Made by a program: the position numbers and the translations under genes
NCBI RefSeq assembly: GCF_007997225.1
Contig: NZ_VORM01000006.1
Span: 144,845 to 208,844, forward strand
DNA from: Subsaximicrobium wynnwilliamsii
GTDB taxonomy: Bacteria; Bacteroidota; Bacteroidia; Flavobacteriales; Flavobacteriaceae
Direction: 5' to 3'
Length of the DNA stretch: 64,000 nucleotides
The notes under the pieces: model-generated
Database searches by the model: none
Told to the model about the DNA's origin: nothing
Seen by the model: only the letters and a program-made list of their open reading frames with translations
In this document: piece by piece, positions 54,586 to 63,584 of the stretch
Layout: every line of letters starts with the position of its first letter
Numbering within the stretch: position 1 is the stretch's first letter

Positions 54586-55779
54586 ATGTACGGATCCATT
54601 AAGCAACATTTACAAAACGAAATAGAATCAATTAAAGAAGACGGGCTTTTTAAAGAAGAACGGATCATAACCTCTCCCCAAGGTGCTGAGATCACTTTAA
54701 GCACTGGGCAAACCGTTCTAAATTTTTGCGCCAATAATTATTTGGGGCTGTCATCCCATCCAGATGTTGTGCAAGCCGCAAAAGACGCCATGGATACTCA
54801 TGGTTTTGGTATGTCGTCTGTGCGTTTTATTTGTGGCACCCAAGACATCCACAAAGAACTGGAACAAAAAATATCAGACTTCTATAGCATGGAGGACACC
54901 ATCTTATATGCCGCATGCTTTGATGCCAATGCCGGGATTTTTGAACCCCTATTAGGCAAGGAAGATGCCATTATATCAGATGCCTTGAACCACGCTTCTA
55001 TTATTGACGGTGTTCGCTTGTGCAAGGCAGCGCGCTATCGCTATAAAAATAGCGATATGGCAGATTTGGAACAACAGTTAATCGCAGCCAATGAAAACGG
55101 TGCACGACATAAACTTATCGTGACCGATGGCGTATTTTCGATGGATGGGTTAGTAGCTCCTTTAGATAAAATCTGTGACCTGGCAGATAAATACGATGCC
55201 ATGGTAATGATAGACGAATGCCATGCGACAGGTTTTATTGGTGCAACCGGTAGAGGCACGCTTGAAGAGAAGGGCGTTATGGGCCGCGTGGATATTATTA
55301 CCGGAACCTTAGGTAAAGCCATGGGTGGCGCCATGGGCGGTTACACTACTGCCAAAAAGGAGATCATTGAACTGCTGCGCCAACGCTCTAGACCCTATTT
55401 GTTTTCCAACTCCTTGGCGCCTGCTATTGTTGGTGCTTCAATCAAGGTATTTGACATGCTGTCCAATGACACAAAATTGCGAGACACCTTGCAAGAAAAT
55501 ACTGCTTATTTCAAAAAAGGTCTCAAAGCGGCAGGATTTGATATCATTGATGGCGACTCTGCCATTGTACCAGTAATGCTCTATGACGCCAAATTATCCC
55601 AGAGCATGGCTAAGCTCTTATTGCAAGAAGGTATCTATGTTATAGGCTTCTTTTTTCCAGTTGTACCGAGAGAAAAAGCAAGAATACGGGTACAATTATC
55701 AGCTGCTCACACAAAGACGCATTTAGACAAAGCCATTACAGCCTTTATAAAAGTGGGCAAAACACTGGATATTATTTAA
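54586..55779 (+). CDS. kbl: Glycine C-acetyltransferase (2-amino-3-ketobutyrate CoA ligase)
   Basis: This PLP enzyme of threonine breakdown converts 2-amino-3-ketobutyrate and CoA to glycine and acetyl-CoA. The 397-residue protein has the alpha-oxoamine synthase motifs [31 protein letters not shown], and the PLP lysine in [15 protein letters not shown]. No tdh gene is adjacent. It lies 23 nt after the AddA-like stop. Confidence 0.94.
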   Translation: MYGSIKQHLQNEIESIKEDGLFKEERIITSPQGAEITLSTGQTVLNFCANNYLGLSSHPDVVQAAKDAMDTHGFGMSSVRFICGTQDIHKELEQKISDFYSMEDTILYAACFDANAGIFEPLLGKEDAIISDALNHASIIDGVRLCKAARYRYKNSDMADLEQQLIAANENGARHKLIVTDGVFSMDGLVAPLDKICDLADKYDAMVMIDECHATGFIGATGRGTLEEKGVMGRVDIITGTLGKAMGGAMGGYTTAKKEIIELLRQRSRPYLFSNSLAPAIVGASIKVFDMLSNDTKLRDTLQENTAYFKKGLKAAGFDIIDGDSAIVPVMLYDAKLSQSMAKLLLQEGIYVIGFFFPVVPREKARIRVQLSAAHTKTHLDKAITAFIKVGKTLDII

Positions 55780-55801
55780 AATCAGTTCAAAAGGTTTTAT
55801 T

Positions 55802-55834
55802 TTGCCAGTGCTAATCAATATTTTTATATATTTG
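55802..55834 (+). promoter_or_regulatory. Promoter of the OmpA-family gene, TTG-N22-TATATTTG
   Basis: TTG (55802-55804) and TATATTTG (55827-55834) fit the consensus. The long AT-rich leader of about 75 nt before the ATG suggests strong expression. Confidence 0.6.
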
Positions 55835-55910
55835 TTTTGTTAATAACCATTAACAAGTTACTTTTGCTTTCAATTAACACTTATAACACTTAAATTAAAT
55901 TATTTAGAAT

Positions 55911-57275
55911 ATGAAAAATCTTAGCAGATTACTTTTAGCTATGTTGCTTGTATTTGGCTTCAACGCAAATGCACAAGATGAAAACAATCCATGGAAAATC
56001 TTCATTGGTACTAACGCGGTCGACCCTTATCCAGTAGGTGAGGACGCACCATTAGGCGATTACTTTGATGAATTTTTCAATGCAACAGATCACTACAACA
56101 TTTTGCCATCTTTATCCACAATTTCTGTATCTAGATATGTAGGTGATGGTTTCGTTTTATCCGCAGCAGGATCTATAAACGAAATTGACAAAATTGGTGA
56201 CTCTTCAGCAGATGATTTATCTTATTACGCACTTGATGGTACAATTTCTTACAGCTTTAGAAATGCATTCAACGGCCCAAGTGGCTGGTTTGATCCATAC
56301 TTAGGAGTTGGTGGTGGTTATACTTGGATTGACGAAATTGGAGCGGGTACGTTAAATGGTAATTTAGGCATCAACTTTTGGATGTCAGACAATATTGCTT
56401 TGACTGCTCAAACAGCATACAAACATGCTTTTGAAGATTATCTTCCTAAGCACTGGCAACATTCTCTTGGTCTTTCTATCGCTTTTGGTGGAACTGATAC
56501 AGATGGTGACGGTATATATGATAAAGATGATGCTTGTCCAGATGTACCTGGTTTAAAAGCATTCAATGGTTGTCCAGATTCTGACAACGATGGTATAGAA
56601 GATTCTAAAGATGAGTGTCCTAACGAAGCTGGTTTAGCTGAATTTAACGGATGTCCTGATACTGACGGTGATGGTGTTCCTGATAATAAGGATGAATGTC
56701 CTACAGATGCAGGTCTAAAAGCATTGAACGGTTGTCCTGATGCTGATGCTGATGGCGTTGCTGATAAAGATGATAAATGTCCTAACGAAAAAGGTCCTGC
56801 TGCCAACGAAGGTTGCCCATGGGAAGATACTGATGGTGATGGTGTATTAAACAAAGATGATAAGTGCCCTAACGAAGTTGGAACTGTAGCTAATAATGGT
56901 TGCCCAGAAGTTGAGCCTACCGAAGAGGAAATGAAGGAGCTTAATGAATATGCACGATCTATATTATTTGAAACAGGTAAGTCTTCTTTCCAGAAAGAAA
57001 CTGACGGTGTATTGAAAGCTATGGTGGCCATCTTGAAAGAATACCCACAAGCTAACTTCTTGATCGAAGGTCATACTGACAGTGTTGGTGCAGAACAAAC
57101 AAACGAATTATTGTCTGATAGAAGAGCAAATGCAGTAATGGATTACTTAGTAGCTAATGGGATCGCTCAAGACCGATTGACCGCTAAAGGTTACGGTGAA
57201 GCTAACCCAATTGCAACTAACAAAACTGCAGCTGGTAGAAAAAACAACAGACGTGTAGAAGTTAGCCTTAGATAG
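55911..57275 (+). CDS. OmpA family protein with thrombospondin type 3 repeats
   Basis: The 454-residue protein has a signal peptide (ending NANAQ), an eight-stranded-barrel-like N-terminal domain (residues about 25-190), five Asp-rich calcium-binding thrombospondin type 3 repeats (DTDGDGIYDKDDACPD and similar, residues about 195-330) and a C-terminal OmpA domain (FLIEGHTDSVGAEQTNELL, ending RRVEVSLR) that binds peptidoglycan. It is an abundant outer-membrane anchor type in Flavobacteriaceae. The repeats use mixed codons, which reduces identity at the DNA level. Confidence 0.95.
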   Translation: MKNLSRLLLAMLLVFGFNANAQDENNPWKIFIGTNAVDPYPVGEDAPLGDYFDEFFNATDHYNILPSLSTISVSRYVGDGFVLSAAGSINEIDKIGDSSADDLSYYALDGTISYSFRNAFNGPSGWFDPYLGVGGGYTWIDEIGAGTLNGNLGINFWMSDNIALTAQTAYKHAFEDYLPKHWQHSLGLSIAFGGTDTDGDGIYDKDDACPDVPGLKAFNGCPDSDNDGIEDSKDECPNEAGLAEFNGCPDTDGDGVPDNKDECPTDAGLKALNGCPDADADGVADKDDKCPNEKGPAANEGCPWEDTDGDGVLNKDDKCPNEVGTVANNGCPEVEPTEEEMKELNEYARSILFETGKSSFQKETDGVLKAMVAILKEYPQANFLIEGHTDSVGAEQTNELLSDRRANAVMDYLVANGIAQDRLTAKGYGEANPIATNKTAAGRKNNRRVEVSLR

Positions 57276-57307
57276 GTTAAAATTTCACACATTTAAATAA
57301 TATTTTT

Positions 57308-57336
57308 AAAACGCCCCGAAATTCGGGGCGTTTTTT
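57308..57336 (+). terminator. Terminator of the OmpA-family gene
   Basis: AACGCCCCGAA / TTCGGGGCGTT is a perfect stem followed by a T tract. Confidence 0.9.
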
Positions 57337-57347
57337 ATTTTTATACT

Positions 57348-60113
57348 ATGGTAAGTTTTATACAAGAGGTCATTGATGACCTGCAGCTCAAGCATTCAAA
57401 TTTTTCAAAAATTACTTTTATACTACCTAGTAAACGTGCAGGGCTTTTTCTGCGCAATGCCATAGCCCAGAGCATCAATCAAACTATTTTTGCTCCAGAA
57501 ATTCATGCGATTGAAGAGTTTGTTGAGGTTGTTTCAGACTTTAGCTACACTACAAATTCAGAACTATTGTTTGAATTTTATGACGTGTATCTCAAACAAA
57601 CACCAAAAGCTAACATTGAAAGTTTTGATAAATTCTCGAAATGGGCACAAATTATCATTCAAGACTTTAATGAGATCGATCGTTACCTTATAGAGCCCAA
57701 CCATGTATTTGACTATTTGGCGGCCATAAAAGCAATTGAGAACCAACACTGGTCTCAAGATGAGCAACAAACGCCCTACATCAAAAACTATCTCTTATTC
57801 TGGAATAGGCTTAAACACTACTATAAAGCCCTCAATGACGCATTAAAAGCAAAGCAAAAAGGCTATCAGGGATTGGTGTATCGCGAAGCGGCATCCAATA
57901 TCAAAGCCTATAATGCTGCAAATCAAGACAAAACTTACGTGTTTGTGGGGTTCAATGCCTTAAACTCTGCCGAAGAGTTGATATTCAAAGAGCTATTAGA
58001 AAATGCCTCGGCTGACATTTATTGGGATGTCGATCAAAGCTTTTTGGAAAACCCAATTCATGACGCTGGCCTATTTACTAGAAATCACAAGGCAAAGTGG
58101 CCGTATTTCAATAACCACGACTTCAATTGGATCAAATCACATTATTCAGAAGAAAAACATATTGAGGTTATTGGTGCAGCCAAACAGATTGGCCAAATAA
58201 AATATGTGGGTGAATTATTGCAACAACTTCAAGCCGAAGATACCAACCTCAAAAATACAGCTCTAATTTTGGGGGATGAATCACTCCTATTACCCCTTTT
58301 AAACTCAATTCCTGAGACCATTGACAAAGTCAACGTCACTATGGGTCTACCTTTGCATCTTACCCCTATGTCCTCCTTATTTGAAGAGCTTTTCAGAATT
58401 CATAAAAAGAGCCCCCTTCTTTATTATTATAAGGATGTGATCAGTTTATTGGCCCATCCCTTTATCAAACCACTATTTGACACTTTGGAAGGCAATCTTA
58501 GTGAAACGCTAATCACTGCGATAAAGACCAAGAACATCGCCAATGTAAGCCTTGAACAGCTACAAAAGCTTAGCACGTCAAGCCCCGAAGTACTACAATT
58601 ACTGTTTAATTCATGGAGCGACCAACCAGACCTTGCAATTAGTGCCTGCCAAAAAATAATCTTGTTGCTAAAAACTAAGTTTGATAGCAATAAATCGGCT
58701 AATGCGCTTCCCTTGGAATATCTTTATAAATTCCATACCATATTCAACGAGCTTTCCCATCTAAACAACTCCTTCGAGCATATTACAAGCATACAATCCC
58801 TTTATGCCCTATATAGGGAACTCATAAAAAAGGAAACTCTAGACTTTAGAGGCGAACCCCTAGAGGGTCTACAAATCATGGGCATGCTCGAATCTCGGGT
58901 CCTTGATTATGAAACCATAATAATAACTTCTGTCAATGAGGGAATTCTACCCGCCGGTAAAAGTCATAATTCCTTTATTCCTTTTGATGTAAAGCTTGAA
59001 AACAAATTACCCACATACAAGGAAAAGGATGCCGTATACACCTACCACTTTTATAGACTATTACAGCGCGCTAAGCATGTCTATATCATATACAATACCG
59101 AAGCCGATGTGCTTTCAGGAGGCGAAAAAAGCAGATTTATTACCCAATTGGAGATTGAAGGCACTCACAAGCTCAAACAATCTATTGTAGCTCCAAATGT
59201 ACCAGCCATAATGCAACAACTGCAAAAAATAAAAAAAACCCCGCTAGTTATAGAGGCTATAGATAGCTTATCCAAAAAAGGCTTTTCCCCTTCTTCATTA
59301 ACCAACTATATAAGAAATCCAATTGATTTTTATTATGATAAAATCTTAGGCATTACCCAATACAAAGATGTTGAGGAAAGCATCGCCCTAAACACTTTAG
59401 GCACTGTGATCCACAATACGCTGGAAGATTTTTATAAGCCATACATTGGCAAGCTCATCACAGAGGAGAGCATACTCTCAATGAAGTCAAACATAAACAA
59501 AACGGTTTTAAAACATTTCAAGATTGAATATAAAGAAGGCGACATCAGTAAAGGGAAAAACCTCATCATCTTCGAAATTGCGAAACGCTATGTCTTGAAC
59601 TTTCTGAAATTAGAATTATCAGACATAAAACAAGGGAACACTATTAAAATCCTTGCCGTTGAGGCGGAAAACAAAGTGACGATTTATCTAGACAGTATTC
59701 AAAAATCTGTGACTCTGAGAGGAAAAGTAGATCGCGTTGACCAATACAATGGCATGACCCGAATAATTGACTATAAAACAGGGCGAGTAGATCCCGGAAA
59801 GGTCGAAATTACGACCTGGGATGACCTGCTGACCGATTACACCAAATACAGTAAAAGTTTTCAAGTGCTCATGTATGCGTACATGATGGCCAAATCCAAA
59901 CAAATTGAGCTGCCCGTGCAAGCAGGCATCATTTCCTTTAAAAACCTAAATCAGGGCTTTATGAAATTCGCCACAAAGCCATCATCAAATAGCAGAACAA
60001 AAAATCAATTGATTGACGAAGAAACCCTCATTGCCTTTGAGACGCAGCTGAAGCAGCTCATTACAGAAATTTATAACCCTTCAATTGATTTTACTGAAAA
60101 AAAACTCAAATGA
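57348..60113 (+). CDS. PD-(D/E)XK nuclease family protein (AddB-like)
   Basis: The 921-residue protein has the AddB-type inactive helicase N-terminus (ITFILPSKRAGLFLRNAI), a long helical middle and a C-terminal nuclease with LRGKVDRVDQYNGMTRIIDY near residue 790. At the position of the AddB cluster cysteine it reads SSLTNYIRNPIDFYYD; the protein has a single Cys overall, so the four-Cys Fe-S cluster of Bacillus AddB cannot form. It probably partners the AddA-like protein encoded 2.8 kb upstream. The next gene overlaps its end by four bases. Confidence 0.88.
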   Translation: MVSFIQEVIDDLQLKHSNFSKITFILPSKRAGLFLRNAIAQSINQTIFAPEIHAIEEFVEVVSDFSYTTNSELLFEFYDVYLKQTPKANIESFDKFSKWAQIIIQDFNEIDRYLIEPNHVFDYLAAIKAIENQHWSQDEQQTPYIKNYLLFWNRLKHYYKALNDALKAKQKGYQGLVYREAASNIKAYNAANQDKTYVFVGFNALNSAEELIFKELLENASADIYWDVDQSFLENPIHDAGLFTRNHKAKWPYFNNHDFNWIKSHYSEEKHIEVIGAAKQIGQIKYVGELLQQLQAEDTNLKNTALILGDESLLLPLLNSIPETIDKVNVTMGLPLHLTPMSSLFEELFRIHKKSPLLYYYKDVISLLAHPFIKPLFDTLEGNLSETLITAIKTKNIANVSLEQLQKLSTSSPEVLQLLFNSWSDQPDLAISACQKIILLLKTKFDSNKSANALPLEYLYKFHTIFNELSHLNNSFEHITSIQSLYALYRELIKKETLDFRGEPLEGLQIMGMLESRVLDYETIIITSVNEGILPAGKSHNSFIPFDVKLENKLPTYKEKDAVYTYHFYRLLQRAKHVYIIYNTEADVLSGGEKSRFITQLEIEGTHKLKQSIVAPNVPAIMQQLQKIKKTPLVIEAIDSLSKKGFSPSSLTNYIRNPIDFYYDKILGITQYKDVEESIALNTLGTVIHNTLEDFYKPYIGKLITEESILSMKSNINKTVLKHFKIEYKEGDISKGKNLIIFEIAKRYVLNFLKLELSDIKQGNTIKILAVEAENKVTIYLDSIQKSVTLRGKVDRVDQYNGMTRIIDYKTGRVDPGKVEITTWDDLLTDYTKYSKSFQVLMYAYMMAKSKQIELPVQAGIISFKNLNQGFMKFATKPSSNSRTKNQLIDEETLIAFETQLKQLITEIYNPSIDFTEKKLK

Positions 60114-60952
60114 TCAAAAAAAATCAAGTTTTAGACCGCAAAACAGAAAAACCAATTGTTTATGACACGTTTTTCAAAGAAGATCAAACTAAAAAACCAA
60201 TAGTCATTTTTTGCCATGGCTATAAAGGCTTTAAGGACTGGGGCAGTTGGGATTTAGTCGCCAAAGCTTTTATGGCTTCAGACCTGTTTTTTGTGAAATT
60301 CAACTTTTCGCATAATGGTGGCACCATAGAAGAACCTATCGACTTCCCCGATCTTGAGGCTTTTGCAGAAAATAATTACACTAAAGAACTCAATGATTTA
60401 GAGAGTATGCTCGATGTACTGGTTTCTGAAAACTTTGAATTTAAAAATGAAATCAATCCACATGACATTACGGTAATAGGTCATTCTCGAGGTGGAGGCA
60501 TTGCAGTTTTAAAAGCTTCGGAAGATGCGCGTATCACAAAGCTTATTAGCTGGGCAAGCGTATCAGATTTTGGGAAGCGAGGCACTATGACATCAGATCT
60601 AGAGCAATGGAAAAAAGACGGCGTCAAATATGTTATAAACGGAAGGACCAAGCAGCAAATGCCACACAACTACCAATTCTATGAGGATTACAAGGCGAAT
60701 GAAGCACGTTTGAGCATTCCTTCCGCAGCAAAAAAAATAGAAATCCCTTATTTGATTGTTCATGCAACCGATGATCCTTCGGTAAGTTTTGCCGAGGCCG
60801 AAGACCTACATCGTTTCAATGACAAGAGTGAACTGTCACCAGTTCAAAACTCCAATCATGTCTTTGGATCCAGTCATCCTTGGAAAGAAGAGGTACTTCC
60901 CAAAGCATTAAAAGATGTCGTTAAAAAAAGCGTCCAATTTATAACAGCTTAA
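60110..60952 (+). CDS. Alpha/beta hydrolase
   Basis: The 280-residue protein has an alpha/beta fold with FCHGYKGFKDWGSWD, the nucleophile elbow TVIGHSRGGGIAVL near residue 125 and a C-terminal His in SNHVFGSSHPW. The substrate is unknown. It starts within the stop of the AddB-like gene (ATGA), so they are coupled. Its stop overlaps that of the convergent histidine kinase gene by two bases. Confidence 0.88.
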   Translation: MIKKNQVLDRKTEKPIVYDTFFKEDQTKKPIVIFCHGYKGFKDWGSWDLVAKAFMASDLFFVKFNFSHNGGTIEEPIDFPDLEAFAENNYTKELNDLESMLDVLVSENFEFKNEINPHDITVIGHSRGGGIAVLKASEDARITKLISWASVSDFGKRGTMTSDLEQWKKDGVKYVINGRTKQQMPHNYQFYEDYKANEARLSIPSAAKKIEIPYLIVHATDDPSVSFAEAEDLHRFNDKSELSPVQNSNHVFGSSHPWKEEVLPKALKDVVKKSVQFITA

Positions 60953-63309
60953 GCGATCTTTAGGATTGGGTTGACTTGGCACTTCCCTATTTTTTGGAGC
61001 AGTAGCTCTTTACTAACAGGTTTGGTCATATAATCGTTCATGCCTGTATCAAGGACTTTTTTTCTCGTTTCTTGCATCGCATCTGCAGTGACAGCAATTA
61101 TAGGAATACTGCCAATTGCTTTGCCCAATTTCCCGCTTCTTATAACTTCAGTTGCTTCATAACCATCCATTACAGGCATTTGCAAATCCATTAGTACTAA
61201 ATCGTACACCTCCTTTTGCAGAGCATCAATAGCCTCTTGACCGTTATTGACCACTGCAAAGCTAATATGTGGTAAGCCACTTAACAATTTGCGCATTACC
61301 ATTTGGTTTAATTTGTTGTCCTCAACAACTAAAATATGCTGTGGTTTGACCGTTAGTTTTTGAATATCGTTCAATGCTGTTTCGCTCTTTGAAAGAGACT
61401 TTAGCGGTAATTCTATAAATACGTCTGTTCCCTTTCCTGTTTCGCTTTCTAGATATATCTCACCATCAAACAGTCCTACCAAATGCCTAACAATCGACAA
61501 TCCCAAGCCTATACCACCAAATTGTCTTTTATGGTTTAATCGCATTTGGTTAAAACTATCAAATACATTCTTCTTTTGTTCTCTATCCATTCCAACTCCA
61601 GAATCTGAGATCTGCATCGAGAAACGCGATACACTCTTGGGTTGTGCCGTACATTTGAGCTTAAACGTTACGTGTCCATCATTTGTGAACTTAACAGCAT
61701 TGCCCAAAACATTGTTTAAGATTTGCATAAAACGCTCAGCATCTCCAACCACTGTGGTAGGGATGTCATGATCCATGTCAAACGTATAGTCCAAACCTTT
61801 GCCCTCTGCTTCGATCTTCCAGTTACTACTTATTTGATGAATCATTACAGAGGGATTGAATTCATCCAGCTCTAGCACGAGCTCATTCTTCTCAATTTTT
61901 TCAAAATCCAAGATATCGTTAACATTACTCAGCAAACTCAACGATGCATTCTTGATCACTTGGTACTGTTTTCTATTTTCAACGGAATTGTTTTGATCCT
62001 TTAACTCTAATTCTGCAACACCCATGATTGCATTAATTGGCGTGCGCAGCTCATGACTAATGTTAGACATGAAATAAGATTTTAGCTGACTTATTTCTTC
62101 TGATTTCTGAAGCGCTTCATCTTGTATGGCCTCCTTTTCCAATCGTAAGTTTCTGATGAGATTTGTCATGGATAATGATAAGAATATCACTTCGAAAGCT
62201 GAGCCAAATTTGGCACTGTTCAATGTAAAGAAATTGTTGGGCAAGAGACTTAAATTATTCAAAACAAATCCTAAGAGGCCAATGACGAGGAAGAAAATTC
62301 CGAAGGAGAAATAAGGGTCAATAGCCATGCGTTTATACCGCATCGTAAATACCGTGGTCAAAATCAAAATCAAGCTCAACAAACCGTTAATATTACTAAT
62401 TGGGTAAACCAACTCGAGGGACTTTGGGCCAATAAAAATCATGATGAATAGAATCGCAAGCACAGCATAAATAGTGTTATAGGCCTTTTTGAAATTTGGT
62501 AGCGAGGTGTCAACTTTTAAAAAGTACTCACTATACTTAAGCAAGAAAAAATTTGATAGTATTGCAGCAATCATCACTGCTCGACTATTTATAAATCCGC
62601 CATCTGATAAAATATATTGATGTATAAACCCATCTAAAGCTGCCTGCATCAGACCAATTGAAAATACGTAAAGCCCATAGTATAAAAATGTCTTCTCTCT
62701 CAAACTTGTAAAAAAGAACAGGTAAATGGTTCCCGCTAGTAAAAGCAAACCGTAAAATAGTCCCAAAAAAAGTTGCTGTTTGTAATTTACCATCCAAAAC
62801 GAGACTTCGTCATATAGATTTAGGGGAATGTTTATTGTCTCGCCATCACTGCCTAAGTGCAAATAGATTTGAGTCGTGGTTTTTGCAGGAATGCTAATTT
62901 TAAAAATAGTTGAGCGATGTTTTACTTGACGCTCATCAAAAGGAATTTGATCTCCACTCTTACCTATTATGATCCCCGTTTCAGAAATCTGAAACATTGT
63001 AGCCAAATCTGTAATTGGCCGAGCCGTCTCTAAATAATAGGTTTTTTGTGTTTCATCAGAATTTTCCAAACTAAAACGAACCCAGTAATTATCGCCTGTA
63101 AACCCAACACTATGGTTCTCTGATTCTAAATTGTTATAGGCAATATTTGGAGCACTTAAAACCTCAGAAATACTGAGATTCACTTTTCCAGCATCGGCAA
63201 ATTGGGCATATTCATAGAGCTCCCCTTTACTCGTTTGTGGGTTGTAGGGTACATCTTGAGCGTATAGACCAAGTCCTATAAAATAGATAATTAGTAGCGG
63301 TAGTTTCAT
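60949..63309 (-). CDS. Hybrid sensor histidine kinase with 7TMR-DISM sensor
   Basis: The 786-residue protein (start ATG 63309, MKLPLLIIYFIGLGLYAQ as signal peptide) has a periplasmic 7TMR-DISMED2 domain (residues about 30-165), seven helices (about 175-390), a short coiled linker, a HisKA domain with phosphoacceptor His in SNISHELRTPINAIMG (about 419), a HATPase domain with GIGLGLSIVRHLVG, and a receiver domain with phospho-Asp in DLVLMDLQMPVMDG (about 708). The frame goes back to 63330. No regulator gene is next to it in the window, so the final output is unknown. Confidence 0.93.
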   Translation of the reverse strand: MKLPLLIIYFIGLGLYAQDVPYNPQTSKGELYEYAQFADAGKVNLSISEVLSAPNIAYNNLESENHSVGFTGDNYWVRFSLENSDETQKTYYLETARPITDLATMFQISETGIIIGKSGDQIPFDERQVKHRSTIFKISIPAKTTTQIYLHLGSDGETINIPLNLYDEVSFWMVNYKQQLFLGLFYGLLLLAGTIYLFFFTSLREKTFLYYGLYVFSIGLMQAALDGFIHQYILSDGGFINSRAVMIAAILSNFFLLKYSEYFLKVDTSLPNFKKAYNTIYAVLAILFIMIFIGPKSLELVYPISNINGLLSLILILTTVFTMRYKRMAIDPYFSFGIFFLVIGLLGFVLNNLSLLPNNFFTLNSAKFGSAFEVIFLSLSMTNLIRNLRLEKEAIQDEALQKSEEISQLKSYFMSNISHELRTPINAIMGVAELELKDQNNSVENRKQYQVIKNASLSLLSNVNDILDFEKIEKNELVLELDEFNPSVMIHQISSNWKIEAEGKGLDYTFDMDHDIPTTVVGDAERFMQILNNVLGNAVKFTNDGHVTFKLKCTAQPKSVSRFSMQISDSGVGMDREQKKNVFDSFNQMRLNHKRQFGGIGLGLSIVRHLVGLFDGEIYLESETGKGTDVFIELPLKSLSKSETALNDIQKLTVKPQHILVVEDNKLNQMVMRKLLSGLPHISFAVVNNGQEAIDALQKEVYDLVLMDLQMPVMDGYEATEVIRSGKLGKAIGSIPIIAVTADAMQETRKKVLDTGMNDYMTKPVSKELLLQKIGKCQVNPILKIA

Positions 63310-63584
63310 GTTTGGGGCAATTAACAACATGAAACATACGACAAAAAATTGAGGACGGTTTTGTTTAAATATGATAATCGTTTAGCGTCACTTCAAATTA
63401 GTGATTTTGACGCAATATAAACTTCGTGTTTATAACTAAACCAAGAGTATTTTTGATGATTACGTAAGGTAAGTTATGGCGAATTGAATAATTGCACGCC
63501 TGCAAGAGCAAACCTGCACATTCTGAAAAGATTGCTGATTTTTTTGTGTTTATGCGGAAAACCTCAAATCAAGAAAAAGTTATA
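63310..63584. other. Spacer upstream of the histidine kinase with two inverted repeats
   Basis: GCGTCA ... TGACGC (63385-63413) and TATAAAC TTCGT GTTTATA (63416-63434) are adjacent palindromes 76 nt or more upstream of the ATG. They could be operators or a short hairpin. No gene is visible. Confidence 0.35.
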
